48,872 bases of DNA from Synechococcales cyanobacterium M55_K2018_004 (GTDB lineage: Bacteria > Cyanobacteriota > Cyanobacteriia > Elainellales > Elainellaceae): positions 1 to 48,872 of the forward strand of contig DVEB01000183.1 in NCBI GenBank assembly GCA_015295905.1, given 5' to 3'. Under the pieces are notes generated by a model. The model was given only the letters and a program-made list of their open reading frames with translations. It did no database searches and had not been told where the DNA came from. The position numbers were made by a program, and so were the translations under genes. This document shows, piece after piece, positions 15,986-26,019 of this stretch (its first letter is position 1; every line of letters begins with the position of its first letter).

Positions 15986-17659
15986 TCAAGTCCGGGTCAA
16001 CAGTTGTGTCTGACGAAACCTGCGGATGATGCTGACGGGTAGGGCAGGGTCCTGGATGCGGTGCAGATAGGCAGGTGTCAGGTAGGGCTGGAAGCGGGGC
16101 TGGTTTGCCAGGTAGGTGCCAAAGAAGGCAACGGTGGTCACGGTTAGATAGCGGTGGGCGATCGCCGGGTCAGGCCCAACAATTTGCGAGGGCAGTTGGA
16201 CAGCAACTTGGTCATGCTCAGGCACGTCGATCGCTGAGAAATGAGTCGCATTCGTCAGCATCAACAAATAGCGGTTAGGGGTGGTGAGCCAGGTAAAGGG
16301 GCGGATTTGCTCAGCTAGGGCCGGGGTCACTGTGTCTGCTCCCGCCGCAATGATCATCACGGGTAGGTTGAGAGCGGCATAGTCGGCAGATCCCAGCAGG
16401 CTGCTGCCCAGCGGATTGATGGGGAGAATGGCTTTAATGCGGCGATCGCTCAAGTCAGGAAACTCACGGGGTAACTCCAACGCCCGACATTGCAGCATCA
16501 GGGACAGGTTGAGGGAATGGTTGGCCCTAGGACAGTCCTGGTCGAGTTGTCGAAGATTGATCTGGGCACCGGCCAGGGCAAGAGCTGTGTAGCCTCCCAG
16601 CGATTGACCGACCACGCCAACCTGCTCTGGGTTCAGTCGTCCTCGAAAGGCTGGATCCGTTTGCGTCAGGCGGGTCAGTTCATCCAGCAGGAATTTCACA
16701 TCCAGGGGACGGTCCACCAGTTCACGCGGATCGACCACCTCGCTGGCCCTACCCGCAATTACCGCCTCCAGTTGTTCGGTGTTACTCCCCAAGTGTTCGG
16801 GAACTGCAACCGCAAAGCCATAGGAAGCAAGTTGTGTTGCTAGGTAGGCAAAGGTGGTGCGGTTAGACCCCAGTCCATGCGAGACCACCACCAAGGGCGG
16901 GGGAGCTTCGTCGCGCTCAGTAAGGCGGGGCAGGTACAGATCCACGCGAAAGGCCCGATCGCGGGCGGGTTGCTTCAAGTCCAGGCTTGTCTCATCCCAA
17001 CGATAGGGGCCACGCTGGCGCAGGTCAGGCAAGGTACTGACATCCACCGGAGACTGCATCGCTGCTTCCATGGCTGATTGCTTCTCAATGGCAGCGATCG
17101 CCTGTTTCGTCTCGTTGATCGTATTCTCCAGATCACTGGTAATGGCAAATAATCGATCCAAGTCAACTCGAATGCTCTTGAGCGGAAATTCGTCCAAGAT
17201 GTTGAGGGGGGTGAGTCCTTCCGGCTCTGCTGCCGCCAAAATCAGGGCAGAACGAATGGCATAAAACCCCGGCAAGTTCGACTCGGTACGCACCACTTCA
17301 CTGAGGCGACGCAGCAGGATCTCCCCCTGAGGCGTGTAGAGGAACTGAGAAACCGCAACGGGGCCAAGTTCGATGCGAGTATTGAGAAACCGACGGAGTT
17401 CTGCCCGTTGTTCAGGGGGAATGTAGCGGGCGTAGATGCGCAAATCGCTAGAGATCTCACCACTGCGGGCGTAGCGCTGAATGGAGGCAACCGAAATGCT
17501 CTGCTCCAGTGGCCCGAAGGACAGGCGCAGGCGTTCAGCCGCACCGCTAGAGGTCGCCGTCAGGAGCGTGCTCAGCACACCCAAAAGTAGCGATCGCCAC
17601 GGGGATCGCTGCACGAAACGCCGGAGAGAACCTCTCCCAATCACCGGGACGCGCTTCAT
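15986..17659 (-). CDS. DUF1400 alpha/beta hydrolase, exported
   Basis: A 557-residue protein with a twin-Arg-containing N-terminus and hydrophobic signal (SLLLGVLSTLLTATSSGA). A DUF1400 domain (about residues 40-170, GAAERLRLSFGPLEQSISV and on) is followed by a dienelactone-hydrolase-like alpha/beta fold. The nucleophile elbow is GQSLGG, the oxyanion region SHGLGSN, the acid probably AAGADTVTP, and the base NATHFSAID. The architecture is typical of cyanobacteria; related hydrolases act on esters or PAF-like lipids. The substrate is unknown; the location is probably periplasmic. A palindrome with family 1-type ends separates it from ligA. Confidence 0.85.
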   Translation of the reverse strand: MKRVPVIGRGSLRRFVQRSPWRSLLLGVLSTLLTATSSGAAERLRLSFGPLEQSISVASIQRYARSGEISSDLRIYARYIPPEQRAELRRFLNTRIELGPVAVSQFLYTPQGEILLRRLSEVVRTESNLPGFYAIRSALILAAAEPEGLTPLNILDEFPLKSIRVDLDRLFAITSDLENTINETKQAIAAIEKQSAMEAAMQSPVDVSTLPDLRQRGPYRWDETSLDLKQPARDRAFRVDLYLPRLTERDEAPPPLVVVSHGLGSNRTTFAYLATQLASYGFAVAVPEHLGSNTEQLEAVIAGRASEVVDPRELVDRPLDVKFLLDELTRLTQTDPAFRGRLNPEQVGVVGQSLGGYTALALAGAQINLRQLDQDCPRANHSLNLSLMLQCRALELPREFPDLSDRRIKAILPINPLGSSLLGSADYAALNLPVMIIAAGADTVTPALAEQIRPFTWLTTPNRYLLMLTNATHFSAIDVPEHDQVAVQLPSQIVGPDPAIAHRYLTVTTVAFFGTYLANQPRFQPYLTPAYLHRIQDPALPVSIIRRFRQTQLLTRT

Positions 17660-17733
17660 AGCGGGCAGAGAAGAATGAAGAGTTAGACGAAAATTTCACC
17701 CTGAAATTAGGGTCTCAGATCCCAATTTTTCCA

Positions 17734-17787
17734 GCTAACGTCAGTTTGGATGGAGCGGGTTTCAGCGCCTCCGAAACTGACGTTAGC
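17734..17787. repeat. Short palindrome made of two family 1 left ends
   Basis: GCTAACGTCAGTTT (17734-17747) is mirrored exactly by AAACTGACGTTAGC (17774-17787) around 26 bases. It carries the TAACGTCAGTT terminus of family 1 on both sides with no internal hairpins. It lies between ligA and the DUF1400 gene and may end ligA transcription. Confidence 0.7.
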
Positions 17788-17809
17788 GACAGTGAGGTAG
17801 ATACTTCCA

Positions 17810-19900
<2,091 letters not shown>

Positions 19901-19947
19901 TCAAATCAGCTATCCTCCTCTGTAAAGATACGCTGAACCGCTGGGTT

Positions 19948-20024
19948 GGCGTTGCTGATTGAACCGACAATTGTGTGAGCGAGCCTCTCTCACTCAAGCA
20001 ATCATATTCGGCTGAAGCAATGCC
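19948..20024 (+). repeat. Family 2 palindromic element
   Basis: Ends GGCGTTGCTGATTGAACC and GGCTGAAGCAATGCC are imperfect inverted repeats. The stem pairs AATTGTGTGAGCGAG with CTCACTCAAGCAAT imperfectly. A second CAATGCC-CTAGGG motif follows at 20042-20054, and the same 13 bases recur at 42111-42123. Confidence 0.65.
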
Positions 20025-20058
20025 TCGCTAGGGACATCGTTCAATGCCCTAGGGCAAA

Positions 20059-20113
20059 TTTGGTCCACAATCAATTCGGTCCACAATTACCACAATTCAT
20101 TCAGTCCACAACA
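20059..20113 (+). repeat. Imperfect triple repeat upstream of a small membrane protein
   Basis: TTGGTCCACAATCAA, TTCGGTCCACAATTACCACA and TTCAGTCCACAACAA follow one another directly before the gene at 20118. This could be a regulator binding array or simple slippage. Confidence 0.45.
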
Positions 20114-20117
20114 AGTT

Positions 20118-20453
20118 ATGCAGTTCTGGTTGGTGTGTTTTCTGGTAGTTCTTGGTGCAGCAGAGGTGGTGCCCTGGGTGATGGGGGGAACCACACCGTC
20201 GGTGGTGCTGTGGGCCGTAGGGCTGTTGCTGGCGATCGCCTCTAATGCTGACAAACTGCCGCCTCATCTCCAGTTCAAGTCCAGACCTGAAAGTCCCGCG
20301 CTGAAGGCAAAACATCCCCCCCACCAAGCAACGGCTCAGAACAAAACATCGCCCCCTCAACGCCCCTCCCCCGACTTACCCAACTTCACCCCCCCAAAAG
20401 CACCGCAGCCTTCGATTTCCTTCACGATCAAGAAGCCAGGCGCATCGAATTGA
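20118..20453 (+). CDS. Small membrane protein with proline-rich tail
   Basis: A 111-residue protein of no recognised family. Two membrane segments (about residues 3-22 and 25-43) are followed by a basic, proline-rich tail to the C-terminus (PPHLQFKSRPESP, PPHQATAQNKTSPPQ, SISFTIKKPG). Codon use looks like its neighbours. It may be a tethered scaffold, but no function can be assigned. It is convergent with the HIT gene, and a perfect hairpin lies between them. No strong ribosome site is seen. Confidence 0.6.
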   Translation: MQFWLVCFLVVLGAAEVVPWVMGGTTPSVVLWAVGLLLAIASNADKLPPHLQFKSRPESPALKAKHPPHQATAQNKTSPPQRPSPDLPNFTPPKAPQPSISFTIKKPGASN

Positions 20454-20464
20454 ACTGCCGTTAA

Positions 20465-20515
20465 AACGCTTGTTGTGGGAAATCCCCCTCAGCGAGATTT
20501 CCCACAACAAGCGTT
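20465..20515. terminator. Perfect 20-bp hairpin between convergent genes
   Basis: AACGCTTGTTGTGGGAAATC (20465-20484) pairs without mismatch with 20496-20515 around an 11-base loop. It has no T run on either side but lies between the ends of two convergent genes. A bidirectional transcription end or mRNA 3' protector is likely. Confidence 0.6.
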
Positions 20516-20542
20516 GGCCTCACCTATGCGTGCCACACTCTG

Positions 20543-20893
20543 TCAACCCGGAGGCCAACCCATCGCACGCCCACCCAGGAGATGTAAATGCAGGTGATAA
20601 ACGGTTTGCCCACCGTCTGCTCCCGTATTAATCACAACGCGATAGCCGTTTTCCAACCCCTCCTGGTCAGCAACACGCTTGACAGTCATTAGCAAGTGCC
20701 CCAGGATACGGTGATCTTCAGGCACAGCGTCTGCCAGTTTCGGAATCGGTTTCTTGGGAACGACGAGGATATGAACTGGAGCCTGTGGGTTAATGTCGCG
20801 GAACGCGATCGCCAGCTCATCTTCATAAACAATGGTGGCGGGGATTTCGCGGCGAATGATTTTACTAAACAACGTATCTGACGCTTCAGTCAT
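20543..20893 (-). CDS. HIT-family nucleotide-binding hydrolase (HinT-like)
   Basis: A 116-residue histidine-triad protein. The triad HLHLHLLGG is at the C-terminus, and FSKIIRREIPATIVYEDELA with FRDINPQAPVHILVVPKK is the usual N-terminal half. HinT-type enzymes hydrolyse purine nucleoside phosphoramidates and acyl-AMP. The length fits a small HinT. The ATG at 20893 has GGAGC about 9 bases upstream; an upstream in-frame TTG at 20905 is less likely. Confidence 0.92.
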   Translation of the reverse strand: MTEASDTLFSKIIRREIPATIVYEDELAIAFRDINPQAPVHILVVPKKPIPKLADAVPEDHRILGHLLMTVKRVADQEGLENGYRVVINTGADGGQTVYHLHLHLLGGRAMGWPPG

Positions 20894-20924
20894 AACCAGC
20901 TCCAAACCAGATTCGCTGTCATTC

Positions 20925-20956
20925 TATAGCAACCGGAGGCTATAGCAACCGCAGGA
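20925..20956 (+). repeat. Tandem 16-bp direct repeat
   Basis: CTATAGCAACCGGAGG is followed immediately by CTATAGCAACCGCAGG. A related CTATAGCAATTCCCAAGG is at 2881. It lies upstream of the HIT gene start, next to a family 3 element. Confidence 0.6.
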
Positions 20957-20962
20957 TGACTC

Positions 20963-21066
20963 ATACGGAATCCGTTGCTTATAGGGGCGGTTAGTTTTTG
21001 GTAGAACGCCCGCTGCGCGCGCGTTCTACCAAAAACTAACTGCTACTTTATAGGCGGATTCCGTAT
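20963..21066. repeat. Family 3 palindromic element, copy A
   Basis: Ends ATACGGAATCCG and CGGATTCCGTAT are perfect 12-bp inverted repeats. Inside is a perfect 20-bp stem (GTTAGTTTTTGGTAGAACGC, 20990-21009, with 21021-21040) around a GC-rich loop. The right arm ACTGCTACTTTATAGGCGG matches copy B at 41998-42103, but the stem sequence does not. Confidence 0.75.
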
Positions 21067-21076
21067 CAGGATAAAG

Positions 21077-21150
21077 TAACGTCAGCTCTGGTTACGAGGG
21101 TTTTGGGGCACCGCGCCGGGCGCGGTGCCCCAAAACCCTGCATGTTCCCT
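21077..21150 (+). repeat. Family 1 element, left half
   Basis: Left end TAACGTCAGCTCTGG and a perfect hairpin i (GGGTTTTGGGGCACCGCG around CCGGG), then the sequence breaks off after CATGTTCC. It is followed by two copies of GGATCACTATTTCGTGGA (21151-21192 region) before the CHAT gene stop. Confidence 0.75.
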
Positions 21151-21224
21151 GGATCACTATTTCGTGGATTTCGTGGATCACTATTTCGTGGAATCACCAT
21201 CTTCTGCATCGCTTAGAGGCATCC

Positions 21225-24200
21225 CTACCAGGGGCTGCCCACCAGCGTAAAGGAGGCCCAGTAGTAGGGATGGCTAAACCGACGATTGCCTTCTGCCAAC
21301 GCCTCACCCGGGAGCTCAATTGCTACGTCTCCGCGCCGATCCACTAGCTTGCCACGCTGGAAGGTTAGGTCTCCCCGCAGTAGGGCTAACTGGGCGCGTC
21401 GCAATGCTTCTGCCTTGATCGGGATCGTCCGCAATTGACGGTAGAATTCAACCATGAGCGCCAGCGTCCCTTCGTCGCTGACATACCAGAGACTTGCCAG
21501 CACCGACTGCACCCCTGATTGGACTGCAAATCCGGCAAACCCTAACTCTGCCTGAGCATTCCCCAGGGCAGTCCGACAGGCACTCAGCACTAGTAAGCCG
21601 ACGGGTGGTTCGTTTAACTGCAACTGCCGCATCTGGTTGAGTGTGAGGCGTTGATCCCAGAACTGGATATAAGAATCAGCCGGAGTGCCGGAGCGAAATT
21701 CGCCATGGGTTGCCAGATGCACGATGCCGAAGGGGTGGCGATCGCGCTGTGCCGTCAGGTTTTCTGAGGTAAAAGTCTGGTTGAGAAACGAAAGACCAGA
21801 CCACAAGTTCTGCACGATGGTAGACAGTTCAACCGGCACCGCAGGCAGAGGTCGCTGGTCGGTGAACTGGGAAGCCCCCATCGCCAGGATCTGTACGGCT
21901 CGCAAGTCTCGATACGTGGTATCAGTGAGGGCAAGGGAAGGCATGAGCCCAACGCTATAGCGCTCGATGATGAACTGCTGTCCGTTATGCAGGGCCGCAA
22001 CGGGAATGGAACGTAGTTCACTCCCCATGACAAACGCCAGATTCTGGATCTGCCGGGCCTGGAGTTCTACCTCAATGGGAGCCACCAGCCATTGATAGAG
22101 CTGTTGGGCTGGACGCAAATAGCCATTAGAACGAGTGCGCCGTAGGTCTGTGACTTCGGCATTGAGCCGTTGAGTCATATGCCTGACCAAGGCACGAGTC
22201 ACCTGCGGCAAGCGACGACGGATCGGTGAACCATGGGCAGTTACTAGGACAATTTCCAGGTGGTCGGAGTCTTGGGGTGGGTGCTTGCCGAAGTCTTGTT
22301 CCCCTGGAGACAGTTGGGCAGGCACAAACAGCAAATAGAGTAGCGCAGGTCGCCCCAAGCCTGCCGATTGCACACGATTTAACACAGATAATGCTCCCGC
22401 CAGCGTTGGCAGCTGGCGTTCCTCTGGAAAACCAAAGTAATCGGAGAACTCGGTGGAAAGATTGCGCTCAAGACTGTGGTAGGCCGTGCCGTCGAAGGTA
22501 TCGGAGGAGTCCACGACCAAGTCAGGCAAAATAATCGCTGGATCGATGAGAGACAGTAAGTCAGTCGAGGGTTGGGGACGCTCAACACTAGCAAGAGGGG
22601 CTGGAACCGAGGTTGGCGGGGCAAGATGATCCCTGCCAAACACGCGGATATTGTTACGAATTGTGATAGGCGCCAAGGTTTCTAGGGGAGTCAGCCTGGA
22701 ACTGCCCGTTGTCATGGCAGCGGCAGTGCCATTCTGAGCGGCATTACCAACAATGAAGGGGGTGTTGCGATCGCCCCCATGGCGAATTGTGATGGCACCT
22801 CCCGCCCCACCATCTGCCGTCGAGAGACTGGCCGCTGTTTCGGGAATTTGCCCGACCGCCTGAAAAAACCGTCCACTGGTGATGGCGATCGCTCCGCCCG
22901 TTGTCCCTCTGGTGTCAATGGAACGGACGCGCACATCGCCCGCCGCCGAGAGTTGCACATTGCCCCCCGCAGCCGCGGCCTCTAGATTTGAGGACCGGAT
23001 GCTCCCGGTGCGGATGTTGCCAGACTCGCTGGTGAGGATAATCGGTTGCCCCGATGTTGTAATATCTTGCAGGAGAATGTTACCCGTGGTCTGCAACGTC
23101 AGGCTGGCATCATTGGAGCCAACAAGACTCCCCGGTTGCCCCGTTATTGAACTGCCTCGGAGCAGCGTGGGATTGCTGAAATTCAGGTTACCCAGCAGGG
23201 TGAGAGGACTTTCCATGCCAGCTGCACCGATGGTGATGGACCGGAAGCCAGGTTGCAGGATGCTCAGTTCTGAAGCCAGCAGGTCAAGGGTCGCAGGGCC
23301 GCGATCGCTCGCACCACCTAACACGAGGTCTCGTCCGACGGAAAAGGGCTGGAGGGTGAGGTGGCCATCACCATCGACGAGACTTCCCCAGTTAATCTCA
23401 TCGCCGCTCAGGGTGCGATCGCCCTGAATGAACAGCGGACTGTTGTAGGTCTGCCCGCTCCCCCCTAGCGTGGTGACATGGCCACGCAACTCCGTCAACT
23501 CCTGCGCATTCACCGTTAAGTCTCGCACTCGCACAGCGCGATTGAACTGGGTACGGCGGCTAGACTCGATGGTCAGGCTGCGGAGGGGGGCTTGTCCGCC
23601 GATCTGCCCTGCAAAGGTGACATTGCCACCACCAGCCACAATCGAGAGGTTGCGATCGCCATTCACAGCCCGACTAAACGTAATTGAGCCGGAGGAGTTT
23701 TGATTGGTCACCACCACGTTCCGATTGAGCAGATAAGCTCCCTCTATCAGAATGCTGTTGTTTCGAGTGGCGAGGTGGCCAGTCGTAATCGTGCCTTCGC
23801 TAGCCGCCAGCGTAATTGGTCCGCCAATTGGATTATTGATCCCATCGGTAAAGAGGTTGCCTGTGTTGATATTGCCGCGAGTTGCCGTCAGGGTGATGCC
23901 TCGCCCACCTGCATCTGCAGCAACAGATCCAGCATCAAGGTCCCCGGTGGTGATGGATCCATTGAAACTGGTCAGACGAATAGAACTGCCACTGCCGATG
24001 GCAGAGAGTGTGCTGATGTTGCCAAGGGTGACATTGTTGCCTGCAATCTCAACGTTGCGATTGGGGGCAGCAATCAACTGGGTGCGATCCATGACAAAAT
24101 CGCCGCCACCGCTGCGATCAGCATTCGCTATAAACGTCAGGGTGGGGCTGAGTGTTGGGCTGGGGGCAAAAATCAGCGAAACACCAGGAGCAATAGTGAT

Positions 24201-25673
24201 ATCGTTGCTGGCCTCCAGCGTCACACTGCCGAGTTGTCGTTCCAACACACGGGCAGAAAGGGTGAGGGTTTCGCCAGGACGATCGCCCGCAAAAATTGAT
24301 CCATCCAGCACCTCAACGTCATTGCTCCCAGCCCCCGCCACAATTCTGATGTTGGTCGGGTCGAGCAGCAACGTCCCGTCTCGCCCATTCGGGGCTTGGG
24401 TACTGACTGCTCCCTGGAAAACGAGCGATCGCCGCCCTGACACCTCCACAAAGCCCCCATCCCCAGACTGTTGCCCCGCTTGGGTGCTGATGGAACCGAG
24501 AAACCGGGTGAAGTTATCTGCCCATACAATCACACTGCCCCCATCGCCGCTGGTTTGAGCGTCAGCACGGATGGTGGAGTTGGCGCTGATCACCGTAGTC
24601 TCTGCAGTGGGGACGCTGCCCGCTCCCCGGCGATCGCCCCCAATTAAAACCCGCCCGCCACCCGTCGCTCCATCTGCCCGCACGGTGGCCTCTAATAGTC
24701 CTACCTGCGCCCCCAGAATGGCGATCGCTCCTCCCAAGCCTGTGGGGTTGGATGCCTCTAGGTTCCCCCCAATCAACGCCGTTCCTGGGGAGGGGAGCAC
24801 GCTTAAGCCAGAACCTGTGAGGCGAATGGTGCCATCCGCATGCACCACTACACCAGTTGCATTCTGCACGTCACCCCCTGTGAGCAGTTGCGGGAGTTGG
24901 GCGATCGCCCCTGTCCAGGGTTGGGGTAGGGCTGTGGTCACCTGTCCACCCGTTGAGAGTGGCTCAAACTCTAGACTGAGGGCAAACCCCTCCTGACTGA
25001 GCCGCACGAGGTTGTGCCCCGGTACTGCCGCCAGCGTGATCGTCCCGCCCGGTGCGGCCATGCTGCCGGTATTTACCACACTGCCTCCCAACAGGATCAG
25101 GGTTTCCCCTGGCTGCACAGCCAGCATCCCAGCATTGAGAATGGTTCCTGGTTGTGCTGTTGTAAACGCAAAGGTGGTGGGAGTCCCCACTAGGTCTGCG
25201 TAGGCATTGGCTCCTATGGCGCTGAACCACCCACTAGCGAAGCCAATTCCCGTTGCGGCTGTGGTGGTGAAGGAGGCGGGCAGGTCAAGGCGAGCGTTTG
25301 GCCCAAAGATAAATCCGGCAGGGTTCATCAGGTAGAGGTTGGCGTTGCTGCCCCTGAGCCGCAGTAGACCATCGATCAGGGAGGCACTGCCGCCTGTCAC
25401 CCGTCCTAGAATGTTGCGAACGGCGGGGTCTGCCAGGAAGGTGGCGATTTCATGTGGCGAGAGTCCAAATTGTTCAAAGCTATGGAAAAGGTTGGCCCCA
25501 TCATGGGATTGCGCCCCTCCCGTGATGTAGTATTGCCCTCCTGATTGCCGCACCTGAGTGCCTGCGCTGTTATCGGGTCTAATGGACTGGGCGATCGCGC
25601 GATCAACTGGCGTAAGGCTCAAGCTGAGGAGCAAGAGCCAAAAAAGACGGGAAAACTTCCCCGCAATCAACAT
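21225..25673 (-). CDS. Secreted haemagglutinin-type beta-helix protein with C-terminal CHAT protease domain
   Basis: A 1482-residue protein. The signal peptide is MLIAGKFSRLFWLLLLSLSL ending near AIAQS. A two-partner-secretion (FHA-type) domain follows, with NLFHSFEQFGLSP, NILGRVTGG and NLYLMNPAGFIFGPNARLD. A long repetitive beta-helix stretch follows (ITTGDLDAGS, NINTGNLFTDG, TITTGHLATRN). The last 350 residues or so are a CHAT domain with the caspase-like dyad His1323 (VHLATHGEF) and Cys1366 (LLVLSACRTALG). The ATG at 25673 places the signal at the N-terminus; a GTG at 25703 would add ten residues. The architecture is known in filamentous cyanobacteria; the role (surface protease, adhesion, or self/non-self) is not established. 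No TpsB-type transporter is in the window. Confidence 0.88.
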   Translation of the reverse strand: MLIAGKFSRLFWLLLLSLSLTPVDRAIAQSIRPDNSAGTQVRQSGGQYYITGGAQSHDGANLFHSFEQFGLSPHEIATFLADPAVRNILGRVTGGSASLIDGLLRLRGSNANLYLMNPAGFIFGPNARLDLPASFTTTAATGIGFASGWFSAIGANAYADLVGTPTTFAFTTAQPGTILNAGMLAVQPGETLILLGGSVVNTGSMAAPGGTITLAAVPGHNLVRLSQEGFALSLEFEPLSTGGQVTTALPQPWTGAIAQLPQLLTGGDVQNATGVVVHADGTIRLTGSGLSVLPSPGTALIGGNLEASNPTGLGGAIAILGAQVGLLEATVRADGATGGGRVLIGGDRRGAGSVPTAETTVISANSTIRADAQTSGDGGSVIVWADNFTRFLGSISTQAGQQSGDGGFVEVSGRRSLVFQGAVSTQAPNGRDGTLLLDPTNIRIVAGAGSNDVEVLDGSIFAGDRPGETLTLSARVLERQLGSVTLEASNDITIAPGVSLIFAPSPTLSPTLTFIANADRSGGGDFVMDRTQLIAAPNRNVEIAGNNVTLGNISTLSAIGSGSSIRLTSFNGSITTGDLDAGSVAADAGGRGITLTATRGNINTGNLFTDGINNPIGGPITLAASEGTITTGHLATRNNSILIEGAYLLNRNVVVTNQNSSGSITFSRAVNGDRNLSIVAGGGNVTFAGQIGGQAPLRSLTIESSRRTQFNRAVRVRDLTVNAQELTELRGHVTTLGGSGQTYNSPLFIQGDRTLSGDEINWGSLVDGDGHLTLQPFSVGRDLVLGGASDRGPATLDLLASELSILQPGFRSITIGAAGMESPLTLLGNLNFSNPTLLRGSSITGQPGSLVGSNDASLTLQTTGNILLQDITTSGQPIILTSESGNIRTGSIRSSNLEAAAAGGNVQLSAAGDVRVRSIDTRGTTGGAIAITSGRFFQAVGQIPETAASLSTADGGAGGAITIRHGGDRNTPFIVGNAAQNGTAAAMTTGSSRLTPLETLAPITIRNNIRVFGRDHLAPPTSVPAPLASVERPQPSTDLLSLIDPAIILPDLVVDSSDTFDGTAYHSLERNLSTEFSDYFGFPEERQLPTLAGALSVLNRVQSAGLGRPALLYLLFVPAQLSPGEQDFGKHPPQDSDHLEIVLVTAHGSPIRRRLPQVTRALVRHMTQRLNAEVTDLRRTRSNGYLRPAQQLYQWLVAPIEVELQARQIQNLAFVMGSELRSIPVAALHNGQQFIIERYSVGLMPSLALTDTTYRDLRAVQILAMGASQFTDQRPLPAVPVELSTIVQNLWSGLSFLNQTFTSENLTAQRDRHPFGIVHLATHGEFRSGTPADSYIQFWDQRLTLNQMRQLQLNEPPVGLLVLSACRTALGNAQAELGFAGFAVQSGVQSVLASLWYVSDEGTLALMVEFYRQLRTIPIKAEALRRAQLALLRGDLTFQRGKLVDRRGDVAIELPGEALAEGNRRFSHPYYWASFTLVGSPW

Positions 25674-26019
25674 GGTAGTAGCCCTGGTAGATGCGTCAGG
25701 CACTCATCGAGTCCTGAGGGTAGAAGAAGATTCTATCGCAACGAAAAAATCTTCATCAGGGTTTCACTCGGCCTCAACACCAGAAGTCCTAAATGAGCAT
25801 TGCTGCTCATCATGGCTTGTCCTGTTCAGTTGCTCTCGCAGCAGGGCATCTTAAAACAGACGCGAGTTTGAGCCACGGTTGTTGTGGGCGCCTGACGCAC
25901 GCACTCCCTGACGCACGCACAGTAGTCGGCGTTTGAAGAGGATCGCGCATTGCGTCCTACGCCTCAAACAACCATGCTCGAAGTTGCGTCGGACTCAGGG
26001 GCATTGATCGGGAGTTGCC
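25674..26019. other. Divergent intergenic region between the CHAT gene and yifB-like gene
   Basis: About 345 bases with no gene seen. It includes a tandem CCTGACGCACGCA repeat (about 25892-25919). Promoters for both divergent genes must lie here, but none is clear. Confidence 0.55.
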
